NCBI RefSeq assembly: GCF_005862235.1
Contig: NZ_VCEK01000004.1
Coordinates: 447,869 to 511,868, forward strand
DNA from: Saccharomonospora piscinae
GTDB taxonomy: Bacteria; Actinomycetota; Actinomycetes; Mycobacteriales; Pseudonocardiaceae
Direction: 5' to 3'
DNA: 64,000 nucleotides
This document shows, in pieces, positions 27,525 to 39,573 of this stretch. The notes beneath the pieces are model-generated. The model saw only the letters and a program-made list of their open reading frames with translations, was not told the origin of the DNA and made no database searches. A program made the translations under genes and the position numbers. Position 1 is the stretch's first letter; every line of letters starts with the position of its first letter.

Positions 27525-27546
27525 TGAGCGCTCCCGTTAACGTTCA
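27525..27546 (-). promoter_or_regulatory. LacI-type double operator, phospholipase side
   Basis: Read on the minus strand this box matches the one at 27403-27424 in 21 of 22 positions (one G for T), in opposite orientation. The pair, 122 bp apart, points one copy toward each divergent gene and could also allow DNA looping. Confidence 0.6.
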
Positions 27547-27687
27547 TGTTTCGGTGACACCGTCGGGCCACCCGCGTTCGCCCACTGCCAGGGCGGCGTT
27601 GCCCGAGTTCGCGTTTCTCGCTCCACGTCGGCACCACCCGCCATTCCCGGGCAGTGGCCCGGGTGCGACCCCTCACCAAGGAGAGCC

Positions 27688-28854
27688 ATGCGTGTCAGAG
27701 CAGTACTCGCCGCCGCCGTGGTCACGGCGGCGCTCAGCGCGTCAGTCCCGGCCGCCGCGGCGGCGCCGGAGGCCAGGCCGTGCCGCGACGCCCCCACCGC
27801 GCCGGTGACCACGGGCGCGGCGTTCAACGATCCGGCAGGCGGTGATCCCACCGGTGTCGTCCGGCAGATCTGCTCGCTCGTGAAGCAGGCCGAGCCGGGA
27901 TCGAGTATCCGCCTCGCCCACTTCGTCATCTCGGGCGAGGCTGGCGCGGACTTCGCGGGGGAGCTGGTCGCCGCACACCGCCGTGGCGTCGACGTGCGGA
28001 TCGTCCTCGACGGGTGGCAGGTGGACAACCCCGCGGTGGACGCCCTGCGTGCCGAGATCGGCACCGATCCCGCACGAGACTCCTGGCTGCACGTCTGCGG
28101 AAACCGCTCGCCGGAAGGCAACACGTCGTCGTGCATCGGCACCAAGGGCCAGCACAACAAGTTCTACCTGTTCTCCCGCACCGGCGGGCGCTCCGACGTC
28201 GTGGTGCAGTCCTCGGCGAACTTCACCGACCTCAACTCGGCCACATACTGGAACAACGCGACCACCCTCGTCGGAAACTCGCGCCTCTACGAGGCTTACG
28301 ATTCGTACTTCGCGGATCTCGCGGCCGAACAGCAGGACGCCGACTACGACCGCACCGTGACCACGGGCATGCCGGGCGGCACGGTGCGAGCACACTTCTT
28401 TCCCCGCGCGACCGGCGATCCCATCGTGGAGTACCTCTCCGGTGTCGGATGTTCGGAGGACACGACCATCCGCATCGGAATGTCCGAGTGGGACAGCTAC
28501 CGGATCGGGATCGCCGAGCGGATCGTCCAGCTCGCCGACCGGGGATGCGAGGTCCGCATCGTGGGCGGTGTGCTGGACGACGAGGTCGCCGCGCTGCTGA
28601 CGGGCCACGAGAACATCGCCGTGCGCACCCTGGCCGACGCGGACGAGCTGCCCGGCCGCGTGCACTCCAAGTACCTGCTCGTGGAGGGTGAGGTCGACGG
28701 GGACACCGACGCGCGGTGGGTGCTCACCGGAAGCCCCAACTTCAACCACACCTCGTTGCGCCGCAACGACGAGGCGATGATCCGCACCAACCTCGGCGGG
28801 TTGTACGAGCAGTACCGCGACAACTTCGAGCGGATGTACGCGGCCGCGCTGTGA
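27688..28854 (+). CDS. Secreted phospholipase D-like protein
   Basis: The 388-aa product has a Sec signal peptide (VRAVLAAAVVTAALSASVPAAAAA) and two HKD-type catalytic motifs. The first is QHNKFYLFS near residue 153, followed by VVVQSSANF. The second is VHSKYLLVE near residue 324, followed by WVLTGSPNF. This marks an exported phospholipase D/nuclease-superfamily enzyme; lipid or nucleic acid could be the substrate. It is divergent from the LacI transporter operon and shares its operator pair. A 16-bp hairpin follows the stop. Confidence 0.88.
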   Translation: MRVRAVLAAAVVTAALSASVPAAAAAPEARPCRDAPTAPVTTGAAFNDPAGGDPTGVVRQICSLVKQAEPGSSIRLAHFVISGEAGADFAGELVAAHRRGVDVRIVLDGWQVDNPAVDALRAEIGTDPARDSWLHVCGNRSPEGNTSSCIGTKGQHNKFYLFSRTGGRSDVVVQSSANFTDLNSATYWNNATTLVGNSRLYEAYDSYFADLAAEQQDADYDRTVTTGMPGGTVRAHFFPRATGDPIVEYLSGVGCSEDTTIRIGMSEWDSYRIGIAERIVQLADRGCEVRIVGGVLDDEVAALLTGHENIAVRTLADADELPGRVHSKYLLVEGEVDGDTDARWVLTGSPNFNHTSLRRNDEAMIRTNLGGLYEQYRDNFERMYAAAL

Positions 28855-28856
28855 CG

Positions 28857-28894
28857 GGTCGGGGCCGGGCGCGGGTCAGCGCCCGGCCCCGACC
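28857..28894. terminator. Bidirectional hairpin terminator
   Basis: GGTCGGGGCCGGGCGC and GCGCCCGGCCCCGACC form a perfect 16-bp stem around a 6-nt loop, two bases after the phospholipase stop. The right arm lies inside the last codons of the convergent phosphatase gene, whose stop is in the loop. There is no U-tract, as is usual for actinobacterial hairpin terminators. Confidence 0.75.
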
Positions 28895-29502
28895 GGTTCC
28901 GGCGGGATGTTGTACTCCAGCAGCGCCGCCGCCCCGGTCCCGTTCCAGCGCACCGTCGTGATCGCGCAGTTGCGGAACACCGGGAAGGTACGGCGGTAGC
29001 CGCTCAGCGGGAGCCCCAGCAGGTGACACAGCAGCAGCCGGTGCGCGGTCGAGTGCCCGACGAGCAGGACCCGGCCCTCGGGGTGTGCCCGCACGACGTC
29101 GCTGGCGCAGCGCAGCATGCGGTCGGTGGCGGCCACCGGGTCCTCGCCGCCGGGCAGCGGGTGGGCGACCGGGTCGTCGGCGAACGCCGCCCTCGCCTCG
29201 GGAAACGCCCGGTTCATCTCCTCGGCGGTCAGTCCCTCGCCCTTGCCGAAGTCCAGTTCGACGAGCCGGTCGTCCATTCGCGCGGTCAGGCCGGTGGCCT
29301 CGGTGACGGCGGCGGCGGTGTCGCGGGCGCGCGACAGCGTCGAGGCCCACAGCGCGTCCGGTCTCGCGTGCCGCGCCCACCGGCCGAGCGCGCCGGCCTG
29401 GTCGCGGCCGTGGTCGGTCAGTGGCACGTCGGTGCGGCCGGTGTAGCGGTTGCCGTCGTGCCAGACGGTCTGTCCGTGCCGGACGAGGACGAGTTCGGTC
29501 AA
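28876..29502 (-). CDS. Histidine phosphatase (phosphoglycerate-mutase-like)
   Basis: The 208-aa enzyme has the catalytic LVLVRHGQT at residues 4-12 and the second His in LLVGHSTAHRLL, with the acid in ELDFGKGEG. It starts at a TTG that overlaps the preceding kinase stop as TTGA, with GGAG seven bases upstream. It lies at the end of the two-kinase operon, so it may dephosphorylate a sugar phosphate related to the kinase products. Confidence 0.88.
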   Translation of the reverse strand: MTELVLVRHGQTVWHDGNRYTGRTDVPLTDHGRDQAGALGRWARHARPDALWASTLSRARDTAAAVTEATGLTARMDDRLVELDFGKGEGLTAEEMNRAFPEARAAFADDPVAHPLPGGEDPVAATDRMLRCASDVVRAHPEGRVLLVGHSTAHRLLLCHLLGLPLSGYRRTFPVFRNCAITTVRWNGTGAAALLEYNIPPEPVGAGR

Positions 29503-30983
29503 CGGGTGCTCCTCTCCCGCGCGTGCGCGGCCAGTTCGGTGGGCAGCCAGCCCCGGTCGTGCCAGGCGTCGACCAGGGCCAGGTAGCCCTCGGTCAGCAC
29601 GTCCGCGGCGTCGGGGTCCGGGTCGACGACGTGCGCGTCCCGCGCCGTCCGCGCGGCGGCGTCGGCGAGCGAGGACTCGTGGGCGCGCGCGAGCAACGCC
29701 ATTCCCGCGGCCGGGTCGGCGTCGTGCGGCACGGTGACGGGCCTGCCGAGCAGTGTGGCCCGCAGCCGGGTCCAGTAGGTGTTGCGGGCTCCGCCACCGG
29801 TGGTCGTGAGGGTTCCCCCGGTCGGTGCGCCGAGCAGGTCGAGGTAGTCGAAGCAGAGCCGCTCCACGCACGCGACACCGCGCAGCAGGGCGGCGTAGGC
29901 GTCGACGTCGTCGGCGGGCGTGCCGAGCGTGAAGCGTTCGGCCTCCGGCGCGACGAACGGGAACCGCTCGCCGCGCGAGAACAGCGGGTACGTCACGACG
30001 GGGCGGTGCGGCCTGGCCTCGGCCAGCGTCGTGAGCCGGTCGAGGTCGGCGAGACCGCCGAGTTCGCTCAGCACGCCGGCGCCCGAGCTGGAGGCGCCGC
30101 CGGGCAGCCAGTTGCCGTCGGGCGCGCGGTGGGAGTAGACGACGCCGAGCGGGTCGTGCAGCCGGTGGTCCGTGACGCCCTTGAGCACGAGCGTCGTGCC
30201 GAGCACGCTGTTCCACGAGCCGACCGCGAACGTGCCCGAGCCGAGCACCGACGCGCAGCCGTCGGTCATCCCCGCGATGATCGGAGTGCCCGCCGGGATG
30301 CCGGTCTCGGTGGCCGCGTCGGGGCCCACCTCCGCGATCGCCGTGCCGGGGCGGACGACGTCGGGCAGGACGGCGGCGGGGATGCCGAGCGCGTCGGTGA
30401 CGTCCCACGGCCAGTGCTCGGTATCGAGGTCGTAGCCCGCCTTGAGCGCGTGGCTGGAGTCCACGGCCGTCGGCGTCCCGGCGAGCCTGCCGGTGAGGTA
30501 GTCGGCCTGATGCACCAGCCGCACACCGTCACCGTCACCGTCACCGTGGCGGTCGAGCAGCCACAGCAGCGTGGGCAGCGCCCACGACGCCTGCGGCCGG
30601 TACCCGAGCCTGGCCCACAGCCGCTCACCCGCGTCGGCCACCCGCCGCGCCTCGTCCGCCGCCCGGGCGTCGTCGTACATCAGACCCGGAGTCACCGGTC
30701 TCAGCCCGGAATCGGTGAGCAGGATCGTGCCGGACGTCGCGCACAGCGCGAGGCCCCGCACCGGCCGGGTGCCCACGCCCGACATGGCGGAGCGGCAGGC
30801 CGAGGACAGCGCGGTCCACCACTGCCGGGGGTCCTGCTCGTGCCGGACGCCGTCGCGGGTACCGCGCAGCGGGTGCGCCCCGCTCGCGACGGTGCCGCCC
30901 GTACGGTCCGTGGCCACGCAGCGAACCCCTTGTGTGCCGACGTCGAGCCCGAGCCACACCGGCTCGGCTGTGCGTGGTGTCAT
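29499..30983 (-). CDS. FGGY carbohydrate kinase 1 (downstream)
   Basis: The 494-aa kinase has the FGGY N-terminal ATPase fold (VWLGLDVGTQGVRCVATD), MYDDARA, a central GSWNSVLGTTLVLKG, and the C-terminal TTGGGARNTYWTRLRATL. It resembles xylulokinase and related pentose or polyol kinases. ATG 30983 overlaps the upstream kinase stop as ATGA. The substrate cannot be assigned. Two adjacent FGGY kinases suggest either sequential substrates or a heteromeric pair. Confidence 0.87.
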   Translation of the reverse strand: MTPRTAEPVWLGLDVGTQGVRCVATDRTGGTVASGAHPLRGTRDGVRHEQDPRQWWTALSSACRSAMSGVGTRPVRGLALCATSGTILLTDSGLRPVTPGLMYDDARAADEARRVADAGERLWARLGYRPQASWALPTLLWLLDRHGDGDGDGVRLVHQADYLTGRLAGTPTAVDSSHALKAGYDLDTEHWPWDVTDALGIPAAVLPDVVRPGTAIAEVGPDAATETGIPAGTPIIAGMTDGCASVLGSGTFAVGSWNSVLGTTLVLKGVTDHRLHDPLGVVYSHRAPDGNWLPGGASSSGAGVLSELGGLADLDRLTTLAEARPHRPVVTYPLFSRGERFPFVAPEAERFTLGTPADDVDAYAALLRGVACVERLCFDYLDLLGAPTGGTLTTTGGGARNTYWTRLRATLLGRPVTVPHDADPAAGMALLARAHESSLADAAARTARDAHVVDPDPDAADVLTEGYLALVDAWHDRGWLPTELAAHARERSTR

Positions 30984-32512
30984 CCGGCGTCCTTTCGTCC
31001 GTCGACGCGCTCGCGTCGGGGTGTCGCGATGTGCCATCCCGTCGCCGCGACGTCGCGCAGGGCGAGAAACCGGGCGTAGCCGTCGGCGTAGTGCCGCCGG
31101 AGCTCCGGCGTGGGTTCGTCGGTGCGGTCCACGCGGACGTGTCGTCGCGCGGCCTCGGCCACGGTCGGTTCGGCGCCGGTCGCCACGAGTCCCGTCAGGA
31201 ACGCGCCCTTCGCGCCGACCTCCGTGTCGGTGGGACGCACCACCGGCACGCCCACGACGTCCGCGATGAGCCCGCACCACAGTGCGCTGTTCGCGCCGCC
31301 GCCGCACACCCGTAGCTCCGTCAGGGGCGAGGCCGTCCCGGAGCCCGTGGTCGCGGCCCGGACACAGTCCTCGATCACCATCGTGAGTCCTTCGAGGACG
31401 GCCCGCGCCACGGCTTCCCTGCCGTGTTCCAGGCTCAGGCCCCAGAAGGTGCCCCTGGCCTTCGTGTCGAGGAACGGTACCCGTTCCCCGGCGGGGGACA
31501 GGTAGGGCAGGAACACCAGACCGTCGGCGCCGGGACGGGCACGGGCCGCCAGGTCGCTGAGATCGGCCACCCGCCGCATCCCACGCAGCCCCAGCAGTTC
31601 GCTCGCCCAGCTCAGCACCTCGGTCCCCGCCAGCGTCGGGAACGCGCGCAGGTATCCGGGGCCGGAGCCGGGGACCAGCGTGAGCCCGGCCGCCGCACCG
31701 GTGGTGTCGACCGTCGGCCGGACCACCGTGGTACACAGCGTGGTGCCGAGGATCGTGCATGCCTGTCCCGGGTCGGTGGCGCCGGCTCCGCGTGCCGTGG
31801 CGGCCACGTCGTAGGGCGCGAGGACGACGGGGGTGCCCTCGGGCAGACCCAGCTCCTCGGCGGCACGCCGGGTCAGCGGCGCCGTGGTGTCGGCTCCGCC
31901 CAGCACCTCGGGCAGCAGGTGCCGTGCCCACTCCAGGCCGAACAGGGACAGCAATTCCGGCGAGTACTCCCGGGTCCGGGGATCGAGCAGCGGCACGGAG
32001 GCGTCGGAGAGTTCCGCGCCGAGAACGCCGGTGAGGCGGGAGAAGACCCAGCCACCGCAGGTCAGGGCCGTTGCCGAGTGCGCGAGGCGGTCGGGGTCGT
32101 GCTCGCGCAGCCAGGTCAGCACGGCGTGCGGCAGTCCGGCGAAGCCGAGCGAGCCGTTGATGCGGAAGGCGTCCTCCGCGACGCCGTTGCGCCACCACGT
32201 GTCCACCAGGGACGCGGCGCGGCCGTCCGACCACAGCACGGCGGGGCCGGTCGGCTCACCCCGCTCGTCGACGAGCCAGCAGCCGTCGCCCTGCGCGGTC
32301 AGGGCCAGGAAGCGCACGCCGTCCGGCGGCAGCACGTCGCGGACCGCGGCGGTCACCGCGTCCCAGACCGCCGCCATGTCCTGCTCGGCCCAGCCTGCCC
32401 GGGGCCGGTGGACCTCGGCCGCACGGCGCGCCACGGCGACCTCGCGGCCGGAGTCGTCGAACACGACAGCCTTGATCACCGACGTTCCGGCGTCCACCGC
32501 GATCGCCGACAT
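30980..32512 (-). CDS. FGGY carbohydrate kinase 2 (upstream, EryA-like)
   Basis: The 510-aa kinase begins MSAIAVDAGTSVIKAVVFDD. It has LWSDGRAASLVDTW, the phosphate-binding CTILGTTLCTT and RVCGGGANSALWCGLIADV. Of the two neighbours it looks closer to erythritol- and xylulose-type kinases. It is the first gene of a three-gene operon divergent from a DeoR regulator. No transporter or dehydrogenase gene is adjacent. Confidence 0.86.
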   Translation of the reverse strand: MSAIAVDAGTSVIKAVVFDDSGREVAVARRAAEVHRPRAGWAEQDMAAVWDAVTAAVRDVLPPDGVRFLALTAQGDGCWLVDERGEPTGPAVLWSDGRAASLVDTWWRNGVAEDAFRINGSLGFAGLPHAVLTWLREHDPDRLAHSATALTCGGWVFSRLTGVLGAELSDASVPLLDPRTREYSPELLSLFGLEWARHLLPEVLGGADTTAPLTRRAAEELGLPEGTPVVLAPYDVAATARGAGATDPGQACTILGTTLCTTVVRPTVDTTGAAAGLTLVPGSGPGYLRAFPTLAGTEVLSWASELLGLRGMRRVADLSDLAARARPGADGLVFLPYLSPAGERVPFLDTKARGTFWGLSLEHGREAVARAVLEGLTMVIEDCVRAATTGSGTASPLTELRVCGGGANSALWCGLIADVVGVPVVRPTDTEVGAKGAFLTGLVATGAEPTVAEAARRHVRVDRTDEPTPELRRHYADGYARFLALRDVAATGWHIATPRRERVDGRKDAG

Positions 32513-32615
32513 GCCTGCCTCCTCGCCTGCGTCCTGCTCCGCCTCTCAAGCACAGCCTCGGGAGCGGTGCCGGGCAATGGCCCCCGGGAAGCACACGGCG
32601 GTCTGTGTGGTCGTC

Positions 32616-32707
32616 GTGTGAAGAGTGCGCCACCGGAGCAGCTGTTGCCGCTGGTAGAGTGCGTGACGCCCGGCCCGTCCCGGCGGGTAGTTCACATTTC
32701 TTCACAC
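32616..32707. promoter_or_regulatory. DeoR-type operator candidates in the divergent promoter
   Basis: GTGTGAAGA (32616-32624) and TCTTCACAC (32699-32707) are exact inverted copies. The right copy overlaps a direct repeat TTCACA-TTTC-TTCACA (32691-32706) with a 10-bp period. DeoR regulators commonly bind such phased repeats. The pair lies between the kinase operon and the DeoR gene. Confidence 0.45.
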
Positions 32708-32718
32708 CGGGAGTCGCC

Positions 32719-33498
32719 ATGGACGGCACCATCCGGTCGCGGCGGAGGGCGCTGATCCGCGACCGAGTGCGCGCCGACGGTGCCGTCCGCGCCTCGGCGC
32801 TGGCCGCCGAGTTCGGCGTCAGCGTGATGACCGTGCACCGCGACCTGGACGCGCTCCAGGCACAGGGGTGGCTCGTGCGCGTTCGCGGCGGAGCCACCGC
32901 GGCACCCTCGCCCGCGTTCCACGGCGACATCGCCCAGCGCAGGGCGACGATGGTGCAGGCGAAGCGCGCACTGGCCCGCGCGGCGCTCGAGCTGGTGCGT
33001 CCCGGCGACACGGTGATGCTCGACGAGAGCACCACCTGCCTGGCACTGGCAGAGCGGCTGGCGGAACGGACGCCGCTGACCGTCATCACCTACTTCCAGC
33101 CGGTCGTCACTCTGCTGGCCGGAATGCCCGGGATCACGCTCATCTCGCTCGGTGGCGAGTACTTCCCCGCCTACGACGCCTTCCTCGGCCTCTACACCGC
33201 CGAGGGCGTGGCCAAGGTGCGAGCCGACACCGTCTTCGTGTCCACCACGGCCGTGGCCCACGGGCGCTGCTACCACCACTCGCAGGCAACGGTGCAGGTC
33301 AAGCGCGCGATGCTGGCGTCGGCGTCGCGGCGGGTGCTGGTGGTCGACCACACCAAGTTCGCCCGCCAGGGGCTCTACGCACTGGCCCCGTTGACGGACT
33401 TCGACCTCGTGCTCGCCGACGACGGCCTGCCCGCCGCCGAGCGGCGTGCGGTGCGCGACGGTGGTGCCACGCTGCGGGTCGTCCCGGAGCGCCCGTGA
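32719..33498 (+). CDS. DeoR-family regulator
   Basis: The 259-aa protein has a DeoR helix-turn-helix (RSRRRALIRDRVRADGAVR, SVMTVHRDLDALQAQGWLVR) and the sugar-phosphate-sensing DeoR C-terminal domain (VMLDESTTCLALAERL, LVVDHTKFARQGLYAL). It probably controls the divergent kinase operon and responds to a phosphorylated sugar. ATG 32719 lies 12 bp after the TTCACA repeats, which suggests autoregulation. Confidence 0.88.
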   Translation: MDGTIRSRRRALIRDRVRADGAVRASALAAEFGVSVMTVHRDLDALQAQGWLVRVRGGATAAPSPAFHGDIAQRRATMVQAKRALARAALELVRPGDTVMLDESTTCLALAERLAERTPLTVITYFQPVVTLLAGMPGITLISLGGEYFPAYDAFLGLYTAEGVAKVRADTVFVSTTAVAHGRCYHHSQATVQVKRAMLASASRRVLVVDHTKFARQGLYALAPLTDFDLVLADDGLPAAERRAVRDGGATLRVVPERP

Positions 33499-33842
33499 GC
33501 ACGATCTCCGTCACCGTTGCGCCGCACGCTGTGGACGCCCCGGGCCGGGGTGGGTACGGTCAGCTTCCGACAACAGAAACACACAACCGGATATCGCGGC
33601 TGATCGAGCCGGAGCGGGAGAGCCCCCGTGTTGGCGGCGGGGCACCGAAGGAGTAAACACCCCACAATCTCTCAGGTACCGCTACCGCTTACGGCGAGGC
33701 CACTCTGGAAAGCAGGCCCTCGGGCCTCACCCAAGGTGTAAGCCGTGCCTCGCGCGCGGTGAAACTCTCAGGTGCCCATGACAGAGGGGGAGTTCCCAGC
33801 ACAGGGCGGGTATGCCTTGTGGTACGGCGAGAAGGAGCTCCC
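33499..33842 (+). promoter_or_regulatory. 344-bp gcvP leader region
   Basis: The region contains a promoter candidate (TACGGT at about 33555), the tandem glycine riboswitch at 33611-33790 and the gcvP ribosome site AAGGAG just before 33843. I see no other feature. Confidence 0.55.
33611..33790 (+). ncRNA. Tandem glycine riboswitch
   Basis: Two glycine-aptamer cores lie in series. The first has GCGGGAGAGCC, GGCACCGAAGGAGTAAACAC and ATCTCTCAGGTACC. The second has CCACTCTGGAAAGC, CACCCAAGGTG and AAACTCTCAGGTGCCCATGA followed by CAGAGGGGG. These are the conserved elements of the tandem gcvT-motif RNA, placed directly before glycine cleavage genes. In this context glycine binding normally switches expression on so that excess glycine is degraded. 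Confidence 0.93.
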
Positions 33843-36721
<2,879 letters not shown>

Positions 36722-36725
<4 letters not shown>

Positions 36726-37840
36726 CCAAGACGACCCCGCTGCACGACGTCCACGCCGAACTCGGCGCGTCGTTCACCGACTTCGCGGGCTGGACGATGC
36801 CCGTGCGCTACACGAGCGAGCTCGCCGAGCACCGCGCCGTGCGCGAGGCCGCGGGCCAGTTCGACCTCTCGCACATGGGCGAGATCGAGGTGAGCGGACC
36901 CGAGGCGGGCGACGCGCTGGACTACGCGCTGGTCGGCAAGCTCTCGGCGGTGAAGGTGGGCCGGGCGCGCTACACGATGCTGTGTGACGAGCACGGCGGC
37001 GTGCTCGACGACCTCGTCGTCTACCGGCCCGGCGAGCAGCGCTACCTCGTCGTCGCCAACGCGGGCAACGCCGACGTCGTGGCCGCCGCCCTGCGCGAGC
37101 GGGTCGAGGGCTTCGACGCGCGGGCCACCGACATCGGCGAGCGCACCGCGCTCATCGCCGTGCAGGGCCCCACCTCGGCGGCGATCGTGGCCGAGGCGAC
37201 GGACGCGGAGCTCGACGGTCTCCGCTACTACGCGAGCATGCCCGCCGTCGTCAGCGGTGTCCCCGGCGCCGAGATCCTGCTCGCCCGCACCGGCTACACG
37301 GGCGAGGACGGCTTCGAGTTGTTCGTCGACGCCGACGTGGCTGTGGCCGTGTGGCGGCGCCTCGCCGCCGTCGGCGAGGCCCACGGTCTGCGCCCGGCCG
37401 GGCTCGCGTGCCGCGACACCCTGCGGCTGGAGGCGGGGATGCCGCTCTACGGCAACGAACTCGGCACCGGCCTGACCCCGCACCAGGCGGGACTCGGCCG
37501 GGTCGTGAAGCTCGACAAGCCCGGCGACTTCGTGGGCCGTGCCGCGCTGGAGAAGGCGGCTCTGGTCGCACAGCCCGAGCGGGTGCTGGTCGGGCTGCGT
37601 GGCGAGGGCCGCCGCGCCCCCCGCCACGGCTACCGTGTCCTCGACGGCGAGCGTGAGGTCGGCGAGATCACCAGCGGCGCGCTCTCGCCCACACTCGGAT
37701 ACCCCATCGCGATGGCCTACGTCGCTCCCGACGTCGCCGAGCCCGGCACCGCCCTCTCGGTGGACGTCCGGGGCCGCCCCACTCCTGCCGAAGTCGTCTC
37801 CCCGCCGTTCTACCAGCGCCCCTCCACCACGAAAGGCTGA
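36722..37840 (+). CDS. gcvT: Aminomethyltransferase, T-protein
   Basis: The 372-aa protein transfers the methylene group from the aminomethyl-lipoyl arm to tetrahydrofolate and releases ammonia. It contains [18 protein letters not shown], the folate-binding [12 protein letters not shown] and [16 protein letters not shown] 36722 overlaps gcvP. The length is typical for the family. Confidence 0.96.
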
Positions 37841-37843
37841 GAC

Positions 37844-38230
37844 TTGTCGACGAACATCCCCCAGGACCTCCGCTACACCGCCGAGCACGAATGGGTGCGC
37901 GCGGGTGACGCCGACGGTGTCGTGACCGTGGGTGTCACCGACTTCGCCGCCGAGTCGCTCGGTGACGTGGTCTTCGTCCAGCTCCCCGAGGCGGGTAGTA
38001 CCGTCACAGCGGGTGAGGTGTGCGGCGAGATCGAGTCGACCAAGTCCGTCAGCGAGCTGTACTCGCCGGTGAGCGGGGAGGTCGTCGAGCTCAACGAATC
38101 CGTCGTGGATTCGCCCGAGACCGTCAACTCCGATCCCTACGACGGGGGCTGGCTTTTCCGGATCCGCACCGACTCGGTGCCGGAGCTGCTGGACGCCGAC
38201 GCCTATGCCGCACTGATTCGAAAGGGCTGA
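37844..38230 (+). CDS. gcvH: Glycine cleavage H-protein
   Basis: The 128-aa lipoyl carrier has its lipoylation lysine at K67 in [14 protein letters not shown] and conserved RYTAEHEWV and YDGGWLFRI segments. It shuttles the aminomethyl group between GcvP, GcvT and the lipoamide dehydrogenase. The start is a TTG three bases after the gcvT stop, with GAAAGG seven bases upstream. Confidence 0.96.
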   Translation: MSTNIPQDLRYTAEHEWVRAGDADGVVTVGVTDFAAESLGDVVFVQLPEAGSTVTAGEVCGEIESTKSVSELYSPVSGEVVELNESVVDSPETVNSDPYDGGWLFRIRTDSVPELLDADAYAALIRKG

Positions 38231-38231
38231 C

Positions 38232-39503
38232 ATGAACTCGTTCGACGCCGACCTTTCCACTGTGGACCCCGAGGTCGCCGACGCGGTCGCAGCCGAGCTG
38301 CACCGGCAGCAGTCGACGCTGGAGATGATCGCGTCGGAGAACTTCGCGCCTGCGGGTGTGCTCGAGGCACAGGGATCGGTGCTGACCAACAAGTACGCCG
38401 AGGGCTACCCCGGCAGGCGGTACTACGGCGGCTGCGAGCACGTGGACGTCGTCGAGAACCTGGCCATCGAGCGGGCCAAATCGCTCTTCGGCGCCGAGCA
38501 CGCCAACGTGCAGCCGCACTCGGGCGCGCAGGCCAACGCCGCCGCGATGGTCGCGCTGCTGGAGCCCGGTGACACCATCCTGGGTCTCGACCTGGCCCAC
38601 GGCGGGCACCTGACCCACGGCATGAAGCTCAACTTCTCGGGCAAGCTCTACAACGTCGTCGCCTACCACGTCGACCGCGACACCGGCCTGCTCGACATGG
38701 CCGAGGTCGAGCGTCTCGCCGCGGAGCACAAGCCGAAGCTGATCATCGCGGGCTGGTCGGCGTATCCCCGGCAGCTCGACTTCGCCGAGTTCCGGCGCAT
38801 CGCCGACACCGTCGGCGCCAAGCTGATGGTCGACATGGCGCACTTCGCGGGGCTCGTGGCCGCGGGCCTGCACCCGAACCCGGTGCCGCACGCCGACGTC
38901 GTCACCACCACCACGCACAAGACGCTGGGTGGCCCGCGTGGCGGCATCGTCCTGTCGCGGCAGGAGTACGCCAAGAAGATCAATTCGGCGGTGTTCCCCG
39001 GTCAGCAGGGCGGGCCGCTGGAGCACGTCATCGCGGGCAAGGCGGTGGCGCTGCGGATCGCCGCGAGCGACGAGTTCCGCGAGCGGCAGCAGCGCGTGCT
39101 CGACGGCGCGCGGATTCTGGCCGAGCGGCTGTCGGCCGCCGACTGCGCCGCGGCGGGCGTGCGCGTGCTGACCGGCGGCACCGACGTGCATCTGGTGCTG
39201 GTGGACCTGGTGAACTCGGAGCTCGACGGCAAGCAGGCCGAGGACCGGTTGCACGAGATCGGCATCACGGTCAACCGCAACGCGGTGCCGTTCGACCCGC
39301 GCCCTCCGATGGTGACCTCGGGCCTGCGCATCGGCACCCCGGCCCTGGCCACCCGTGGCTTCGGCTCCGACGACTTCGCCGAGGTCGCCGACGTCATCGC
39401 GAGCGCGTTGCGGGCGGACTTCGACGACGCCACGCGGCGGGAACTGCGCTCCCGCGTGACGGTGCTGGCGGAGAAGCACCCGCTCTACGCCGAGCGTTCC
39501 TGA
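38232..39503 (+). CDS. glyA: Serine hydroxymethyltransferase
   Basis: The 423-aa PLP enzyme interconverts serine and glycine, using the methylene-tetrahydrofolate made by the cleavage system. K230 in [14 protein letters not shown] is the PLP lysine; [10 protein letters not shown] and [15 protein letters not shown] are conserved near the N-terminus. It starts one base after the gcvH stop, so it is the last gene of the riboswitch operon. A strong 12-bp hairpin built partly from a 21-bp repeat unit follows. Confidence 0.96.
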   Translation: MNSFDADLSTVDPEVADAVAAELHRQQSTLEMIASENFAPAGVLEAQGSVLTNKYAEGYPGRRYYGGCEHVDVVENLAIERAKSLFGAEHANVQPHSGAQANAAAMVALLEPGDTILGLDLAHGGHLTHGMKLNFSGKLYNVVAYHVDRDTGLLDMAEVERLAAEHKPKLIIAGWSAYPRQLDFAEFRRIADTVGAKLMVDMAHFAGLVAAGLHPNPVPHADVVTTTTHKTLGGPRGGIVLSRQEYAKKINSAVFPGQQGGPLEHVIAGKAVALRIAASDEFRERQQRVLDGARILAERLSAADCAAAGVRVLTGGTDVHLVLVDLVNSELDGKQAEDRLHEIGITVNRNAVPFDPRPPMVTSGLRIGTPALATRGFGSDDFAEVADVIASALRADFDDATRRELRSRVTVLAEKHPLYAERS

Positions 39504-39510
39504 CGGCCGC

Positions 39511-39542
39511 CGCCAGGTGCGGCGCCGTGTCCGCACCTGGCG
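39511..39542 (+). terminator. glyA terminator hairpin incorporating a repeat unit
   Basis: CGCCAGGTGCGG and CCGCACCTGGCG form a perfect 12-bp stem with loop CGCCGTGT. The right arm is the variable part of the first 21-bp unit of array C, which here differs from other units exactly so as to pair with the sequence before it. Confidence 0.8.
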
Positions 39543-39573
39543 TAGCCGTGTCCGTAGTTCCCGTAGCCGTGTC
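39524..39573 (+). repeat. 21-bp repeat array C (about 2.4 units)
   Basis: Two full units (39524-39544, 39545-39565) and the first eight bases of a third (GCCGTGTC) lie between convergent glyA and the O-methyltransferase gene. The truncated unit runs into the stop codon of the latter. Unlike the other arrays it starts 20 bp after the stop, behind the extra hairpin arm. Confidence 0.8.

Larger units (their letters stand above)
27355..27687. other. 333-bp divergent control region
   Basis: The region lies between the divergent transporter operon and the phospholipase D-like gene. It holds the two 22-bp LacI-type boxes at 27403-27424 and 27525-27546. Between them is an inverted repeat AACCCGT (27447-27453) / ACGGGTT (27470-27476). 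Nothing else is recognisable. Confidence 0.6.
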
